The notes beneath the pieces are model-generated. The model was not told the origin of the DNA. It saw only the letters and a list, made by a program, of their open reading frames with translations, and did no database searches. Source: Planctomycetota bacterium (lineage in GTDB: Bacteria > Planctomycetota > Planctomycetia > Pirellulales > UBA1268). Taken from it: DNA of 7,100 nt. Location: positions 1 through 7,100 of the forward strand of contig QWPO01000142.1 in NCBI GenBank assembly GCA_003669255.1. Direction: 5' to 3'. The translations under genes were made by a program, and so were the position numbers. Numbering within the stretch: position 1 is the first letter of the stretch; every line of letters begins with the position of its first letter. This document shows, one piece after another, positions 6,901-7,100 of the stretch.

Positions 6901-7100
6901 GCACGGGAGCGGTTCGATCCCGCCCTGCCGGAAGAGACCGTGGCGTCGAATGACCTCGACCAGCTGCGGGCGAATCTCGTCGAGGCGAGCCGGAAGCGTC
7001 ACGCCCGTGGCGACGACGCCCCCCGGGACGAGATGGGCAGGATGGAGCGAGCCGTGCTCCTCCAGATCCTCGACAACGCCTGGAAGGATCACCTCCTCGC
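3976..7100 (+). CDS. secA: Preprotein translocase ATPase SecA, 5' part (runs off the window)
   Basis: SecA is the cytosolic motor ATPase that drives unfolded preproteins through SecYEG. 1041 codons are visible, with no stop before the window edge. The N-terminal motor domain has MITGEGKT (Walker A, 122-129, K128), TVNDYLARRD (150-159) and VDEVDNILVDEARTPLIISG (237-256, Walker B D238-E239). The preprotein cross-linking domain follows to about 343. VDEFTGRLMPGRQWSDGLHQA (347-367) and MTGTAMTEA (401-409) are typical. NBD2 carries ATNMAGRGTDIILGG (561-575) and QLRGRCGRQGDPGSSRF (642-658). The scaffold begins near 690, and LLQILDNAWKDHLL (1028-1041) matches E. coli SecA near residue 775. The protein is therefore some 265 residues longer up to this point. 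About 50 extra residues lie at 458-507, and about 190 extra residues lie between 732 and 1040. ATG at 3976 is chosen because SecA homology starts at once; an in-frame GTG at 3877 would add a proline-rich stretch. The C-terminal scaffold and any zinc tail are outside the window. Confidence 0.97.
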   Translation, partial: METLERLWDAVSNGAAGVGGRLEGFLTGLFGSSNARYLRRLEPKIEAINSLEPTYEAMTDAELRGQTGEFRRRLAAGETLDDILVEAFAVCREGGRRFLGMRHYDVQLIGGMVLHSGAIAEMITGEGKTLVATLPAYLNALEEKGVHVVTVNDYLARRDMEWMGPLYIGLGLTVGAIQSGMESGERQKSYACDITYGTNNEFGFDYLRDNMRMAARDDDRFAKHMQQAQGPLNFAIVDEVDNILVDEARTPLIISGPAHDDVSKYAKADQIARQLKADEHFEVKEKEHTVALTEEGVRLAEKLAGVESFYTAGNMEWPHLIDNSLKAHFLYKRDVNYVVQQGEVVIVDEFTGRLMPGRQWSDGLHQAVEAKEGVRIKEESQTLATVTLQNFFKLYKKVGGMTGTAMTEATEFWKIYKLDVIAIPPNRGMKRINHPDVIYRTEREKWVAVADEVERINRWDTVALTDGTWKVGRVTKDLESEIEFEPKGERTTERIPNAKIKEIQRKGLPVLVGTVSIEKSERLSALLEKRGVDHQVLNAKHHKREAEIVSQAGRLGAVTIATNMAGRGTDIILGGNPDTLAWAKLQDKYPTRLDVPREEWEALVAEIATRENMRPEGELVRSMGGLQIIGTERHEARRIDLQLRGRCGRQGDPGSSRFFLSLEDDLMRIFAGEWVKNVLTRLGMQEGEAIESRMVTRRVEAAQKKVEERNFEVRKNLLEYDEVMDEQRKRVYGFRQKILDQIDGEADCRDMILEMVDRQIDQNIGTFLDKDYGCQTYATWAGGQFACELDPADYRGMTAEEAERVAVQEAVRNAEGQIYEAVEENLPAGEDESEWNWGALATFANARWKLSVNDRDLKKVGRDGVVEWLQDRAREAVHRVDLSEGARFLAPDFGIRSALGWTEWRFGSVLPADEIADLERGGLDGASFKKRVCELARNVYDHREIEYPVLVGLAHFSGRQPDGSRRLDREGLLAWARERFDPALPEETVASNDLDQLRANLVEASRKRHARGDDAPRDEMGRMERAVLLQILDNAWKDHLL

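Overview
The window comes from a GC-rich bacterial chromosome. The best lineage clue is the long SecA at the right end. It carries extra sequence in nucleotide-binding domain 2 and a greatly enlarged helical wing region, which as I recall is the form usual in Planctomycetes. The repeat-rich left end and the absence of a Shine-Dalgarno sequence before secA fit that phylum. The assignment is an inference from protein features, not a database result.

Layout. Positions 1-428 are non-coding and made of repeats. Two families are interleaved: an element of about 87 bp present twice (1-87 and 192-279), and three full copies plus two half copies of a short palindrome with the structure of a REP element, a GTAG tetranucleotide directly 5' of a hairpin when read on the minus strand. 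Together they form a degraded tandem duplication of about 191 bp. Positions 429-2363 hold two minus-strand genes 54 bp apart, transcribed in the order zinc-dependent NADP(H) alcohol dehydrogenase/aldehyde reductase (YahK/cinnamyl-alcohol-dehydrogenase type), then a PhnP-type metallo-beta-lactamase-fold hydrolase. The REP-like repeats lie just past the 3' end of the hydrolase gene. Positions 2364-2501 are a divergent intergenic region. Positions 2502-3824 (plus strand) encode a class A FAD-dependent monooxygenase most like kynurenine 3-monooxygenase. A probable intrinsic terminator (3876-3895) and a C-rich leader without Shine-Dalgarno sequence follow. secA starts at 3976 and runs off the right end after 1041 codons.

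How the genes relate. The alcohol dehydrogenase and hydrolase may be co-transcribed, and the monooxygenase is divergent from them. No shared pathway can be shown: there are no other phosphonate genes beside the PhnP-like protein and no other kynurenine genes beside the monooxygenase. secA is a housekeeping gene that appears transcriptionally separate from the monooxygenase. I found no clear new multi-gene system here. The least ordinary parts are the composite REP-like repeat block and the enlarged SecA.
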